Assembly: GCF_007859935.1 (NCBI RefSeq)
Contig: NZ_SJPO01000006.1
Location: 1 to 64,000 of the forward strand
Direction of reading: 5' to 3'
DNA: 64,000 nt
DNA from: Posidoniimonas polymericola
GTDB lineage: Bacteria; Planctomycetota; Planctomycetia; Pirellulales; Lacipirellulaceae
In this document: one piece after another, positions 1 to 9,238 of the stretch
Position numbering within the stretch: the first letter of the stretch is position 1
Layout of the letters: every line of letters begins with the position of its first letter
Notes under the pieces: model-generated
Told to the model about the DNA's origin: nothing
The model's input: the letters and a program-made list of their open reading frames with translations, nothing else
Databases searched by the model: none
Position numbers and translations under genes: made by a program

Positions 1-125
1 GCCCGTCCAGGGCGCAACCTCGACTAGATCGCCTCGCAGTGACGAATTGGCGTGCGCAAATCGCGTGCCGAACAGTATTGAGACTGTCCCCGTTTTGCTC
101 CCTGACGCGTGCGCGAGGTGACGAT

Positions 126-2639
126 TCACTCGAGTAATCGCCCTGGCAAGCCTGACCCGTCATTGGATCCCCCCTCACTAATCTTTAGCCGGTGCAGCGC
201 GATCTCCGCAGATCGGCGAATTCGCGTTTCTGAATCGAGAGACGCGGTCTCAAGGACGCGTCGGGCTTCTCTTGACGGCCGCGTTATTCCGTCAATGGCT
301 TTGACGGCGTACCAGCGGAGCTGCCAGCTCCCCGTCGATTGCGCGATGTCGAACGTTTCGACGAGGAAGGGCTGCGATGCGACCGCACCCGTCCCCAGTT
401 GGCCGAGCATCTCGAGCCGCTTGCCCAAGGCAAGTCGCCAGGCGGGGGGATGGTCACGATGCGCGATCAAGTCGGGGCGGGCACGTTCAACCAGATCATC
501 TGATAAGCCCGCAGCGGGGTACTTATCGGGAGCAATCCGGGACAAGGCATACCGCTTGAGTTCGGCGAGCGTTTCGCCCCCGGGTTGCCACGCCTCGACG
601 TCGGGAAGAGCGGATCGGGCTGCGGGGCCGATCGCCGCCAGCGCGTTGACGCTCTCGCTTGTGTGCGAAGGTTCCTGTGTGAGGCCGTCGAGCAACTTTG
701 GGACGAGGTCTTCAGCCGAAGGACCGAGCCCGCCGATGCATCGGGCTCCGAATCGCCATTGGTTCGGCTCGTCGAGCCAACGGACAAATGTCGGTCCGCC
801 GCTTTTGGCCAGTTCCCCGAAGGCGACCAACGAAACGGAGGCCCCGTTGCGTACGGCGCCGTCCGGGTTCCCCTCGCAGACACTGATCAACATGCTTGTC
901 AGGCCTGCTGGGTCGCTCGGCGCGGCGCCCACTTGGGATGCCCGGTAGACCAAGCGTCCGATCTGGTTCGTGGGGTTCAGGCTGAACTTCGACTCACCAC
1001 TCCCCTCGCCGAAGATCATCTGGCGTAACGCCTCGACGCCGCGGTCCAACAGCTCTTGATCGAGCAGGTCTTCCACTCGGTACGCTTCAACGAGCATTTC
1101 CGGGCAGTTGATTCGCAGCATGTCGTTGTCGCTTTGAACCGCGTTGATCAGAGCGTCGATGGCCTCGGGGCCGCCGAGATGACTCAACGCCTTCAACGGC
1201 GCTTCGGGGTTGCAGGAAGACCAGCGGTATCCACCGATTGGCTTCGGCGGATTGGCTCGCAAGTCTCGGTAGATGTCCGCCAGCAACTCCACTGTGGAGC
1301 GATCCTTGGGGTCTAGCTCGGCTAGCGCGATTGCCGACCGCAGCCGGATCATGCGGTCGTCGTGATCCAGAAAGCCGCGGAAGATTGTCACCGCCTGCCC
1401 CCGCAGACCGTCCGGCTCTAGGCCGTCCGTCTCGCGAGCGGTCGTCGCAGCCAGCAGCCGGATTGCCTTCGCGTGACGTTCGGCGGGGATTTCGCCGTCG
1501 CCCATGCTCGCCGCGCTTACCAGGCGTGGGATTCCTTCGTCTGGCGCCAGCTCGACTAGCGACTTGAGGGCTTCGATGTCGCCTTTCTCGTCAACCAGCT
1601 GAAGGAGGGTTGGCTTCAACGGGGCTGCTGCCGTTCCCAGCGACGCCAGCCCACGCATGATGTCGTTGTTGGGCAAGTAAGTTCGTGACCAGCCCGACCT
1701 AGCAGAGAGTACCAGCGGGTCTCTGGCGTCCCAGTCGGTCATTCTGCCACCGTCGCGAACGGCTGCAGCTATGGCGGCCGCATCCGAATCCGTTAGTCCG
1801 AAGCGAGTCGCCACCGAAGCGGCGCGATGCCGGACGATCAGCTCTTCATGCAGGAGCAGCTCTGTGACACGAACGGGGCGTTCCGTGATATGAACCAACC
1901 GACGCGGAGAGCCGATGGCCTCCAACGTCTTTCCAAGGACGACCGGATGCGTGTCCGAGAGCAGAGCGACCAAGCCCTCACTGGCGGGCTTGTGGCGTTC
2001 GAGTTTCACCAAGAGAGCAATGAGGTGGCAACGGACAAGGGGATCGGGGTCATCAACGAACTCGAGCGCACGGGGAAGGGCTGCTACGGGCGGCGTCTTG
2101 AACGAGCCGAGATCGTAGATGGCCCAGAGCCGGACAAGGGGGTCTTGGTCGTCGAGGGAACCAATCAGATGCTGGACGAGTTCGGGGGACGGCTCACTCG
2201 GGCCAGGTGGAGTCTTCCAGGTATTCTTCGTAGCGACCGTGTAGGCGGCGAGGCTCCGAATTCTTTCAAGCCCACTCTCGAAATCCGGCTCGACTGCCTC
2301 CCTGACCCTCGCCTCGTAGCCACTTGCGCCAAGATCCTTCAGGAGTTGGGCGACCGCAGGCATTGAATGGCCATCAAGCGTAGGCCTGATCCCCCAATGG
2401 CGGTCGCGTTGGGATTCGTCGCTCCATTCGCGTATCAAGTGTGGTAGCGCCGCGGAGCCCCATCCTTCGATTTGATGGCGGGCCAAGCCGCGCGTCGCTT
2501 GGTCCTCAGCATGGGCCTGCGACACCAGCACGCCCAACTTGATTCGCTTGTAGGCTTCATACCCGCCAAAAATCAGGGCGAGCACAACGGTGCCGGCAAA
2601 CCATACGAACGTGATCCTCGTGTACGGGGATCGAGCCAT
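126..2639 (-). CDS. Membrane-anchored HEAT-repeat protein
   Basis: The protein has about 837 residues. I place the start at the ATG at 2639 (MARSPYTRITFVWF), because it puts one hydrophobic segment (about residues 8-26) right at the N-terminus; the frame stays open to a TTG at 2729. The rest is a long solenoid of helical pairs with the HEAT signature, for example DDQDPLVRLWAIYDLG followed by DDPDPLVRCHLIALL, recurring to the C-terminus. No catalytic motif is visible. HEAT solenoids are generally protein-binding scaffolds; with the N-terminal anchor this one probably projects from the cytoplasmic membrane. It is divergent from the HTH gene at 2901 and has no operon partner in view. The family call is firm; the role is unknown. 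Confidence 0.8.
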   Translation of the reverse strand: MARSPYTRITFVWFAGTVVLALIFGGYEAYKRIKLGVLVSQAHAEDQATRGLARHQIEGWGSAALPHLIREWSDESQRDRHWGIRPTLDGHSMPAVAQLLKDLGASGYEARVREAVEPDFESGLERIRSLAAYTVATKNTWKTPPGPSEPSPELVQHLIGSLDDQDPLVRLWAIYDLGSFKTPPVAALPRALEFVDDPDPLVRCHLIALLVKLERHKPASEGLVALLSDTHPVVLGKTLEAIGSPRRLVHITERPVRVTELLLHEELIVRHRAASVATRFGLTDSDAAAIAAAVRDGGRMTDWDARDPLVLSARSGWSRTYLPNNDIMRGLASLGTAAAPLKPTLLQLVDEKGDIEALKSLVELAPDEGIPRLVSAASMGDGEIPAERHAKAIRLLAATTARETDGLEPDGLRGQAVTIFRGFLDHDDRMIRLRSAIALAELDPKDRSTVELLADIYRDLRANPPKPIGGYRWSSCNPEAPLKALSHLGGPEAIDALINAVQSDNDMLRINCPEMLVEAYRVEDLLDQELLDRGVEALRQMIFGEGSGESKFSLNPTNQIGRLVYRASQVGAAPSDPAGLTSMLISVCEGNPDGAVRNGASVSLVAFGELAKSGGPTFVRWLDEPNQWRFGARCIGGLGPSAEDLVPKLLDGLTQEPSHTSESVNALAAIGPAARSALPDVEAWQPGGETLAELKRYALSRIAPDKYPAAGLSDDLVERARPDLIAHRDHPPAWRLALGKRLEMLGQLGTGAVASQPFLVETFDIAQSTGSWQLRWYAVKAIDGITRPSREARRVLETASLDSETRIRRSAEIALHRLKISEGGSNDGSGLPGRLLE

Positions 2640-2900
2640 GACACGGCTCCTTGAGGGCGTTTGCGGGTCCGAGATCATACCATTGGGCGAGGACTGGTTC
2701 AAATTCCACGGGAGGCAAACAGCAGGCAAAACAATGACACATCCAGTTCTAGGCTTTCGACCTCCCCCCGTTCTCCACTCGGAGAGTGGAGCTGCTTTCT
2801 AACCGCTTTTCGGTAGAAATGAGCCGCTCGGTCGGCGAAAATGAAGGCGTGCACACCTGTATACACCTGCAAGCAACACGCCAACCACAGGGGGCCGATG

Positions 2901-3683
2901 ATGGCGCGACCACGGGTGCTGGATGAGGGGAAGCAGCGGGAGGTTTGTGCGCTCTTAACCGCGGGGATGACGGTGCGCGAAGCGGCCGACTACCTGGGCT
3001 GCTGCGAGAAGACGATCCGGCGGGAGCAGCGGCGGGACGAGGGCTTTGACGAGCGGGTCCGGCGGGCGCGGATGCATGCGCGGCTCGGGCCGCTGCAGGC
3101 CGTTCGGCAGGCGGCGGCGACGCACTGGCGGGCCGCGGCCTGGCTGGTCGACCGGCAGGACCGCCAGGAGGAGCGCGAGCGGCGGGCGCGGCGCGAACAG
3201 GTCAAGCGCAAGCAGCAGCGGCCGAAGCCCAAGCCCCATCAGCCGCCGCAGCCGTGGGACCTCGAGCAAGAGATCCAAGCGATCGCTTCCGCGCGACCTG
3301 CTGCCGGCGAGCGCTGCGCGATCGACAAGAGCCCCCGGCGTCAGCCGAGGGAGCCAGCCGCCACCGCCGGCCTGCCACAACTGAAGCGGCGCTCACCGGT
3401 CGCCGCGGCCCTCAATGAGCTCGCCGAGGGCGTCGCCGCCTCGGCGCGGCGTGGGACAAAACCGCCGGTGCGGCGCGCGCCGGGATCCGTGGTCGAGCCC
3501 GCGGTGGAAGGCCAAGACGAAGCCGCCACGGAATCCGACGGCGGGGGTTTTGTCCCCTCGCTGCGAGTATTCGGACAAAACGAAGGCGAACGCCACGCGC
3601 CGTGTCACCGAGAGCCTCCGGCGTCAGCCGGGGGAGCCGAACCCTCGGCGGCGGCGTGCCGGGAAGGCTGCTCCGGCGGCTGA
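2901..3683 (+). CDS. Helix-turn-helix protein with repeat-derived C-terminus
   Basis: About 260 residues. The start at 2901 is preceded by AGGGGG six bases upstream; an ATG at 2898 and an open frame back to 2841 are alternatives. Residues about 1-60 form a helix-turn-helix of the kind found in resolvases and small terminase-like proteins (TVREAADYLGCCEKTIRRE). A basic helical stretch rich in R, E and K follows (to about residue 120). Beyond about residue 140 the sequence is low-complexity and overlaps palindromic repeats (3329-3355, 3454-3581, 3612-3638); the stop lies inside another repeat (3670-3695). The C-terminal half is therefore probably repeat DNA read through in frame, not a conserved domain. 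It may be a DNA-binding protein of a mobile or repeat-associated locus, but the function is not known. Confidence 0.55.
   Translation: MARPRVLDEGKQREVCALLTAGMTVREAADYLGCCEKTIRREQRRDEGFDERVRRARMHARLGPLQAVRQAAATHWRAAAWLVDRQDRQEERERRARREQVKRKQQRPKPKPHQPPQPWDLEQEIQAIASARPAAGERCAIDKSPRRQPREPAATAGLPQLKRRSPVAAALNELAEGVAASARRGTKPPVRRAPGSVVEPAVEGQDEAATESDGGGFVPSLRVFGQNEGERHAPCHREPPASAGGAEPSAAACREGCSGG
3329..3355 (+). repeat. REP-like palindrome, copy 1
   Basis: This 27-bp unit is centred on CGGCGTCAGCCG with GAGCCCC and GGGAGCC flanks, and can fold into a hairpin. It lies inside the HTH coding frame. Two further copies occur at 3612-3638 and 3670-3695. Confidence 0.6.
3454..3581. repeat. Three-arm GGACAAAAC element, copy A
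   Basis: Three 9-bp arms are arranged as GGACAAAAC (3454-3462), 84 nt, GTTTTGTCC (3547-3555), 17 nt, GGACAAAAC (3573-3581). The same architecture, with an 83-nt and an identical 17-nt spacing, recurs at 16631-16757. The short-loop part and its flanks are clearly similar in sequence between the copies, while the long spacer has diverged. This copy lies within the open frame of the HTH gene. Confidence 0.6.
3612..3638 (+). repeat. REP-like palindrome, copy 2
   Basis: GAGCCTC, the CGGCGTCAGCCG core and GGGAGCC match copy 1 with two differences. It is inverted relative to copy 3, 31 nt away, so the two form a REPIN-like pair. Confidence 0.6.
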
Positions 3684-3695
3684 CGCCGCCGGCTC
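3670..3695 (-). repeat. REP-like palindrome, copy 3 (inverted)
   Basis: Read on the minus strand this is GAGCC, GGCGGCGTCAGCCGCC, GGAGC, the same core as copies 1 and 2 in opposite orientation. The stop codon of the HTH gene (3681-3683) lies in its core. Confidence 0.6.
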
Positions 3696-3740
3696 TTGGG
3701 GCCAGTTGTTATGACAGCTGTTTGGCGAACTGACTTGCGG

Positions 3741-3768
3741 TTCCGACGGTAAAGATCGCTGGTACAAT
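3741..3768 (+). promoter_or_regulatory. Candidate promoter for dus, possibly leaderless
   Basis: TTCCGA (3741-3746) and TACAAT (3763-3768) are separated by 16 bp, and the -10 hexamer is preceded by TG plus one base (extended -10). Initiation about seven bases downstream would fall at the ATG at 3775, giving a leaderless transcript. No Shine-Dalgarno sequence precedes that ATG, which agrees. Confidence 0.4.
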
Positions 3769-3774
3769 GGTCGG

Positions 3775-4812
3775 ATGCCCGACGCGAATCCCATTGCGCC
3801 CCCGTTCTACATCGGCGACCTCTTGGTCGACCCGCCGGTGCTGCAGGCGCCGATGGCGGGTTTCACCAACTACGCGTTCCGGCAGATTGTCCGCGAGTTC
3901 GGCGGCGCCGGGCTGCTGGCGACCGAGATGGTCAACGCCAAGGGCTTCGTCTGGCTCGACGAGCAGGAGGCGACCCACCCCGACCGGCTGTGGGGCGTGG
4001 CCGACGAGCCGCGGCCGCTGGCCGTGCAGATCTGGGACAACGACCCCGAGATCATGGCCCGGGTCGGCAAGCGGCTAGTCGACGAGTACAAGGTCAGCGT
4101 GGTCGACATTAACTTCGGCTGCCCGGTGCGGCAGGTCACGGAGAAGGCCCACAGCGGCTCGTACCTGCTGCGTGAGCCGGAGCGGATGGGGCGGATCATC
4201 GAGCAGGTGGTTGCGGCCTGCGGACCAACGCCGGTCACCGCCAAGACGCGGCTCGGCTGCACGCGAGACAAGATCGTCATCAAGGACGTCGCCCAGATTG
4301 TCGAGGGCGCGGGCGCCGCGGCGCTCACGCTGCACGGCCGCACCGCCGCCGACATGTTCCGCGGCTCGGCCGACTGGGACCTGATCTCCGAGGTCAAACC
4401 GTTTCTAAAGAAGATCCCGCTGATCGGCAACGGCGACCTCGACTCCGCCGAGAAGGTCGTCCAGGCGTTCCAGCGGTACGACGTCGACGGCGTGATGATC
4501 GCCCGGGCGTGCCTTAACAAGCCGTGGCTGTTCGCCCAGGCGCAGGCCGCCCTGCGTGGTGAGCCGATCCCCCCTGACCCTACGCTCGAGGACGAACGCC
4601 GGCTGATGGTGCACCACTTCGAGCTGGTCAAGGAGCGGTTCGGCGAGGAAAAGGGCGCCGTGCTGATGCGCAAGTACGCCTGCTGCTACGCCCAGGGTCG
4701 CCGCGGCGCGCGGGAGTTCCGCAAGCACGTCGCGACGATCGAGACCGCCGACCAGTTCTACGCGGTCGTGCGGGACTACTTCCCAAGCGAGCAGCACGCG
4801 GCCGCCGGCTAA
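3775..4812 (+). CDS. dus: tRNA-dihydrouridine synthase (DusB-like)
   Basis: A 345-residue flavoenzyme that reduces uridine to dihydrouridine in tRNA D-loops using FMN and NADPH; length is normal for the family. The N-terminal strand of the TIM barrel carries LQAPMAGFTNYAFR. The family signature VVDINFGCPVRQV (about residues 113-125) contains the catalytic cysteine. VTAKTRLGC, LTLHGRTAADMFRG and GNGDLDS are the FMN-phosphate and substrate strands, followed by DGVMIARACLNKPWLF and the helical C-terminal domain. It stands alone on the plus strand between the HTH gene and the convergent CotH gene. The enzyme family is certain; DusB versus another Dus subtype is not decided here. Confidence 0.92.
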   Translation: MPDANPIAPPFYIGDLLVDPPVLQAPMAGFTNYAFRQIVREFGGAGLLATEMVNAKGFVWLDEQEATHPDRLWGVADEPRPLAVQIWDNDPEIMARVGKRLVDEYKVSVVDINFGCPVRQVTEKAHSGSYLLREPERMGRIIEQVVAACGPTPVTAKTRLGCTRDKIVIKDVAQIVEGAGAAALTLHGRTAADMFRGSADWDLISEVKPFLKKIPLIGNGDLDSAEKVVQAFQRYDVDGVMIARACLNKPWLFAQAQAALRGEPIPPDPTLEDERRLMVHHFELVKERFGEEKGAVLMRKYACCYAQGRRGAREFRKHVATIETADQFYAVVRDYFPSEQHAAAG

Positions 4813-4844
4813 GACGCTGGCGGCCGGCGACGCTGGCGGCCGGC
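4813..4844. repeat. Perfect 16-bp tandem duplication
   Basis: GACGCTGGCGGCCGGC occurs twice in direct succession (4813-4828 and 4829-4844), immediately after the dus stop codon and before the end of the convergent CotH gene. Confidence 0.9.
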
Positions 4845-4849
4845 GGAGT

Positions 4850-7800
4850 CTAAACCGCGTCGGTGAACTCTTGCTCGAGCGCCAGGTCGACATCATCGGG
4901 CGTTTCGGCAGGCTCGGCGAGCAGCGTCTCGACCAGCTCACGTTCGGCAAGCAGATTCGAGAACGCCGCGTCCAGCAGGAGTAGCGAGTCGTCCTCAACC
5001 GCCGCGAAGGGGCCGCCGACAGGGCCAATCGTCGCCGGCGCCTTGGCCGCCAGTGCGGTAGCGATCGTCGCGTCCGGCGATACAAAGTAGACGGCGGTCG
5101 GCGTCGGTTCATCCGCGGCGGGCTCACTCACCGCTACTGCCGCTGAAGCGGCCGATGGGGCCGCGAGGACAATGGCCGCGAGCGTGGACTGCGGGGCGAT
5201 CGAGGCGCCTTCGTTGTCCCGCCAGATGGTGTAATCGCCTGCGTCGATCCGGCCGTTGTGGTTGCCGTCGGCGGCCAGCAGCGTGGTCGAGCCGTAAGTC
5301 GAACGCCAGAGGTCGTAGTCGTCGGTGTCGACAATGCCGTCGGCGTCGTAGTCGCCCGGCAGCACTCCGTGGAAGCCGGGCGTGCCGTTGTCGACGGCGC
5401 TCGCCGTCCAGTTGGCGCCAGAGGTGTAGTCGCCGTACAGGTCGACCGCCTGCATCGACGGCCCGTCGCCGTCGGGGGCGGTGGGCCACGGGGCGACGTC
5501 GTCGTAGGTGAAGTCGTGGATCACCGCCGAGGACGAGTCGGTCAGCGTTATCCGCTCGCCGCCGTTCGACAGCTTCCCGTCGTACTGGCCGGCTACCAGG
5601 ATCCCTTCGCCGTAGCGGGCGGTGAAGGCTTCGGTGTCTTCGACGACGACCACGGCCTGCCCCGGCGCCAGCGAGGTAACCGCCGAAGTCGAGAAGTCGA
5701 ACGTGATCCCATCCCCGAGCTGCACGCCGTTGAGGCTGATAAAGTTGCTGCTGGAGTTCACCAGCTCGACGAACTCGAAGCTGTCGGCGTCGGCGTTCGG
5801 CACGAGCGTCAGCTCTTCGGGCGTTGGATCGGCCGGGTGGTAGTGGACCTCGCTGATGCGGAGGCTGCTGGCGTCGGCGGGCTGCTCGACCGAGTAGAGC
5901 CCCTGCGTGAGCGAACTCCAGTTCGAGATGCCATCGGCGGAAGCGCCGGTCAGCACGTGCACCGCCAGAATAGCGTCGCTCGGGGAGAGGATGTTGGGCG
6001 TGGCGCCGGTAGACGACTCGTAGAACTTGACCTCGGCGAACTGCATCTCACCGGCCGCGCCCTTGAGGGTCGGGAACATCAGCTTGTAGGAGGTGTAGGC
6101 GCTGACGTTCGCAATCGGCACGACCGGGCCGTCGGTTCCGCGCGCTGACGGCAGCAGGACGCTGCCTTCGTCGATCAGCGTCCAGTTCTCGGCCAGACCG
6201 GTGCTGTTGTCGTTGCTCTGAATGGCGTCGTTCGTGCCGTACAGCTCCCACGTTCCAGGGTCGCGGTTCTCGAAGTCGTTTGCGGTGGTCAGGCGGAAGC
6301 TCTGCACCACCGACGACCCCGATTGCGGGGTAACGATCAAGCCGGAGTTGGCGCCGCCGAAGTTGAGGTACTTTGTGCCCGGGTCGCCGTCGATCGCGTC
6401 GGCGGGGGATTCCCCACTCGGGTAGCTGCTGCTGCTCTCAATCGTGCCGCCCGGATCGCCGTAGCCCCGCGCGGAGAGCAGCGTCGTGTCGGTGACCGTG
6501 AGGGGTCCGCTGTAGAGAACGGCTGTCGGTGAGAGGCCGCCACCGTCGGCACGGGGATCCGTCCCATCAATGGTGTAGTAAATCTGCACATCCGGGTCCG
6601 CCGAAAGCGTCACCTGCTGACCACTGCTGACGTTGCCCGGCGTGGGGGCGAGTAGCGGGACGCCGATCAGCTGCTCGTCGATCCAGTTGGCCCGGATCAC
6701 CAGCCAGTTCGCCAGGTGGCTCACCTCGGCCTCCCAGCCGGTGAGGCCGGGGTCGGCGTAGGCCCCGCCGTTGGGGGCGATGTTCGGCCAGCGGTCGAAG
6801 TTGCGGACCTGGCCCTCGGCGATCTCAGACGCCAGCCCGTTGACCGTGCCGCGGAGGCCGTCGTCGCTCAGGACGCCCTGGCGGAGCTCCTGCCAGCGGT
6901 CGACCCACTCCTGGGCAAAGTTGGGGTCGTCGAACAACTCGCCCCACCAGTCCGACTCGAAGAAATCGACGTCCGGCAGGTACCACCCCTCGGGATTGGA
7001 GGAACGGCCGTCGTTGTCGGCGCCACTGGAGCGGTCGAAGTCCCAAACCGGCCCAAACGCGAGCTTGCCGTCGCGGTCCTTGGTAAGGAATGTGCTCAGG
7101 CGGAGTGAATCCGGCTCCTTCGACAGGACCCGCAGGATATGGTGGTCGATCGACGAGGCGACATCAAAGTACGCCTGGTAGCCCACCTCTGGGTCGGTTG
7201 CGTTGGGGCCGTAGAGGGCGTCCTCGAAGTCCTGGACGTAGCCGCGGATGTAGTCGACCTGTTCCTGGGTCAGCTCGGTCCGGTCGGGATCCTCGTGCAG
7301 CAGTGACGAGTCGCCCAGTGTCGGGATGTTGCGGTCGGTGCTCCACGAGCCGTCGGGCGGGGTTTCGCCGTCGGCGCCGTCGAAGGCGATGATGTAGCCT
7401 CCGGTGATGTCGGGCTCGCTGTTCTGGGTGGGGGTGAGCTCGGCGATGTCGACGCGGTTGCTGTCGCGTTTGATGTTCTCCATCAGCACGTACACGCCGA
7501 GGTAGTCGCCCGCTTCAAGTTCGTCGCCGTCGTAGTTGGCGTAGACCTCGACAAATCGCGTGCGGGGCGCCCATTTGCCCAGCTGGTTGCTCAGCCCGTA
7601 GAAGGTCGCGTTGCGGAGCATCGCGCGGTCGAAGTTGTACGGGGCGTACAGGATCCAGTCGGACTCCGAGGGCATGCCCAGCAGCTCGACGCTCTGGTCC
7701 TCGCCGTTCTCGTCGCGCAGCTCGATGCGGAGGTTGGTCTTGGGGTTGTTCGCGGTGCTGCGGCCGCGGCGGTGCTGGCCGATCAGCATCGAGAGGTCGG

Positions 7801-9238
7801 CCTCGGCGGAGATTGCGCTGCGGCCGCTGAGCGGGTCGACGTCGTACAGGCTGAGCGCGGCGTCCTCGAAATCGCCGGTGCCGGGGGTGCCGTCGCCGTA
7901 GTTCTCAAGCACGACAATCGGCAGGTCCGAGGTGAAGCCATTCAGCGCCGCGTCCACGCGCGTGAAGCTCTCGGTGTGAGACGCGCCGACCTGCCCCTCC
8001 GCGCCGTACGCCCTGGCGCGGATCTGCACCGACGACGAGACCGTGATCGGCCCCGTATAGATGGGGGAAGAACCGGTCGGCGCCGAGCCGTCGGTGGTGT
8101 AGCGGATGGTCTCGGTATTGTCGGGGGTGCTGAGCGTCAGGTCGAACGTGCTCGGGAACGCCCCGCCGGCGCGCGAGAACTCGACATCTGACGCGCGGAG
8201 GTTGGTGTTCGGCAGGCCGGGGGTGGGCTGCTGGAGGTAGCCGATGATCTCTGGCGCGATCGGGCCGCCGGACGTGGTCAGCAGATTGACCGCGGCCAGC
8301 AGGTCGGAGCTACCGGCGCTGCGGTTCAGCATATGGATCGCGAGGACGTTCTCGCCCTGCGTGAGCAGGCCGGAGTAGCCGCTGAGGTCGAAGTCCTCGT
8401 ACCTGACGGCGAAGGCGTCGGGGTTCTCGCCGGTCGCGGTCGAGTTGTGCTGCGGCGACTGCGGCGCATTAGCGCTGGCGACGAGTGTGCCGTTGATATA
8501 CGCGACGAAGCCGTCGTCGTACTTCATCTGCAGCTTGCTGAGCAGCGTGTTGGCGTCTGTGACGGTGAACGGGATCCGGACGTACGCGCTGGTGGTTCCC
8601 GCTGGCAGCACCGTGTCGAGCAGGCCGCGGCTGGCGTAGTCCGAACCGGAAGACTCGTACCCCACGCTCGCCACGCCGGCGGCCCAGGTTGCGTCATCAA
8701 ACCCAGGCTGAGTCCAGGTCGCGTCAACCGAGCTGTTGGTCGGCACGAGGTAGCGGACCGCGCTCTCGGGCGTAACCACCGCCGGCGAGGAAGAGCTGAA
8801 CGCCAACCCGTACGACACGCCTGACGTCTGCTGCGGGTACTCGGTCCCGGCAGGGCCGAATTCCGAGAGGATGACTCCGCCGGGGTTGGCGAGCGCCAAG
8901 TACTCGCCGCCGGCAGAGAGGGCAAAGTTGGTGTGCAGCGCGCCGCTCGAGTCAGGCGCGTCGTTCCCGCTGGCGAACACCACGACGTACTCGTTGGGGG
9001 CCAGCACCAGCGGCGTCGTGAAGCTCCACTTGTTCAGGTCGGCCGGGTCGTCGGTCAGGCTGTGCCCCAACAGGTTGGCCGACTCGTCGCCGTTGTTGTA
9101 GACCTCAATCCAGTCCGAGGCCGCGCCGTTGCCGTCCTCTAGGCTGCCATCGTTGGAAGCCATGAACTCGCTGATGATCAGGTCGGCCGCCAGCAAGTCA
9201 CGCGACTCGAGGTTCTCTAAAAATAGTCGCTTCCGCAT
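4850..9238 (-). CDS. Giant secreted CotH/lamin-tail/dockerin protein
   Basis: A 1462-residue multidomain secreted protein. The start at 9238 has GAGG nine bases upstream. The N-terminus RLFLENLESRDLLAA is the planctomycete extracellular signal. In order I see a lamin-tail domain (about 20-115, ADLIISEFMASNDG), a jelly-roll region, a chitobiase-C-terminal-like domain (IRYTTDGSAPTGSSPIYTG), a CotH kinase-like domain (about 440-850, with LRIELRDENGEDQS, VLMENIKRDSNRVDI and FGPVWDFDRSSG), a second chitobiase-like domain (IYYTIDGTDPRADGGG), a discoidin-like region, a second lamin-tail domain and a dockerin type I pair (DYDADGIVDTDDYDLWR and DGNHNGRIDAGDYTIWR). An Ala-rich tail ends the protein. 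CotH proteins are atypical protein kinases in Bacillus spores; activity here is unproven. Surface attachment is the likely role. Confidence 0.85.
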   Translation of the reverse strand: MRKRLFLENLESRDLLAADLIISEFMASNDGSLEDGNGAASDWIEVYNNGDESANLLGHSLTDDPADLNKWSFTTPLVLAPNEYVVVFASGNDAPDSSGALHTNFALSAGGEYLALANPGGVILSEFGPAGTEYPQQTSGVSYGLAFSSSSPAVVTPESAVRYLVPTNSSVDATWTQPGFDDATWAAGVASVGYESSGSDYASRGLLDTVLPAGTTSAYVRIPFTVTDANTLLSKLQMKYDDGFVAYINGTLVASANAPQSPQHNSTATGENPDAFAVRYEDFDLSGYSGLLTQGENVLAIHMLNRSAGSSDLLAAVNLLTTSGGPIAPEIIGYLQQPTPGLPNTNLRASDVEFSRAGGAFPSTFDLTLSTPDNTETIRYTTDGSAPTGSSPIYTGPITVSSSVQIRARAYGAEGQVGASHTESFTRVDAALNGFTSDLPIVVLENYGDGTPGTGDFEDAALSLYDVDPLSGRSAISAEADLSMLIGQHRRGRSTANNPKTNLRIELRDENGEDQSVELLGMPSESDWILYAPYNFDRAMLRNATFYGLSNQLGKWAPRTRFVEVYANYDGDELEAGDYLGVYVLMENIKRDSNRVDIAELTPTQNSEPDITGGYIIAFDGADGETPPDGSWSTDRNIPTLGDSSLLHEDPDRTELTQEQVDYIRGYVQDFEDALYGPNATDPEVGYQAYFDVASSIDHHILRVLSKEPDSLRLSTFLTKDRDGKLAFGPVWDFDRSSGADNDGRSSNPEGWYLPDVDFFESDWWGELFDDPNFAQEWVDRWQELRQGVLSDDGLRGTVNGLASEIAEGQVRNFDRWPNIAPNGGAYADPGLTGWEAEVSHLANWLVIRANWIDEQLIGVPLLAPTPGNVSSGQQVTLSADPDVQIYYTIDGTDPRADGGGLSPTAVLYSGPLTVTDTTLLSARGYGDPGGTIESSSSYPSGESPADAIDGDPGTKYLNFGGANSGLIVTPQSGSSVVQSFRLTTANDFENRDPGTWELYGTNDAIQSNDNSTGLAENWTLIDEGSVLLPSARGTDGPVVPIANVSAYTSYKLMFPTLKGAAGEMQFAEVKFYESSTGATPNILSPSDAILAVHVLTGASADGISNWSSLTQGLYSVEQPADASSLRISEVHYHPADPTPEELTLVPNADADSFEFVELVNSSSNFISLNGVQLGDGITFDFSTSAVTSLAPGQAVVVVEDTEAFTARYGEGILVAGQYDGKLSNGGERITLTDSSSAVIHDFTYDDVAPWPTAPDGDGPSMQAVDLYGDYTSGANWTASAVDNGTPGFHGVLPGDYDADGIVDTDDYDLWRSTYGSTTLLAADGNHNGRIDAGDYTIWRDNEGASIAPQSTLAAIVLAAPSAASAAVAVSEPAADEPTPTAVYFVSPDATIATALAAKAPATIGPVGGPFAAVEDDSLLLLDAAFSNLLAERELVETLLAEPAETPDDVDLALEQEFTDAV

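Noticed and set aside
82-98. GACTGTCCCCGTTTTGC, resembling repeat ends seen near planctomycete transposons
   Set aside because: A single short copy with no partner or transposase in the window; too little to call an element.
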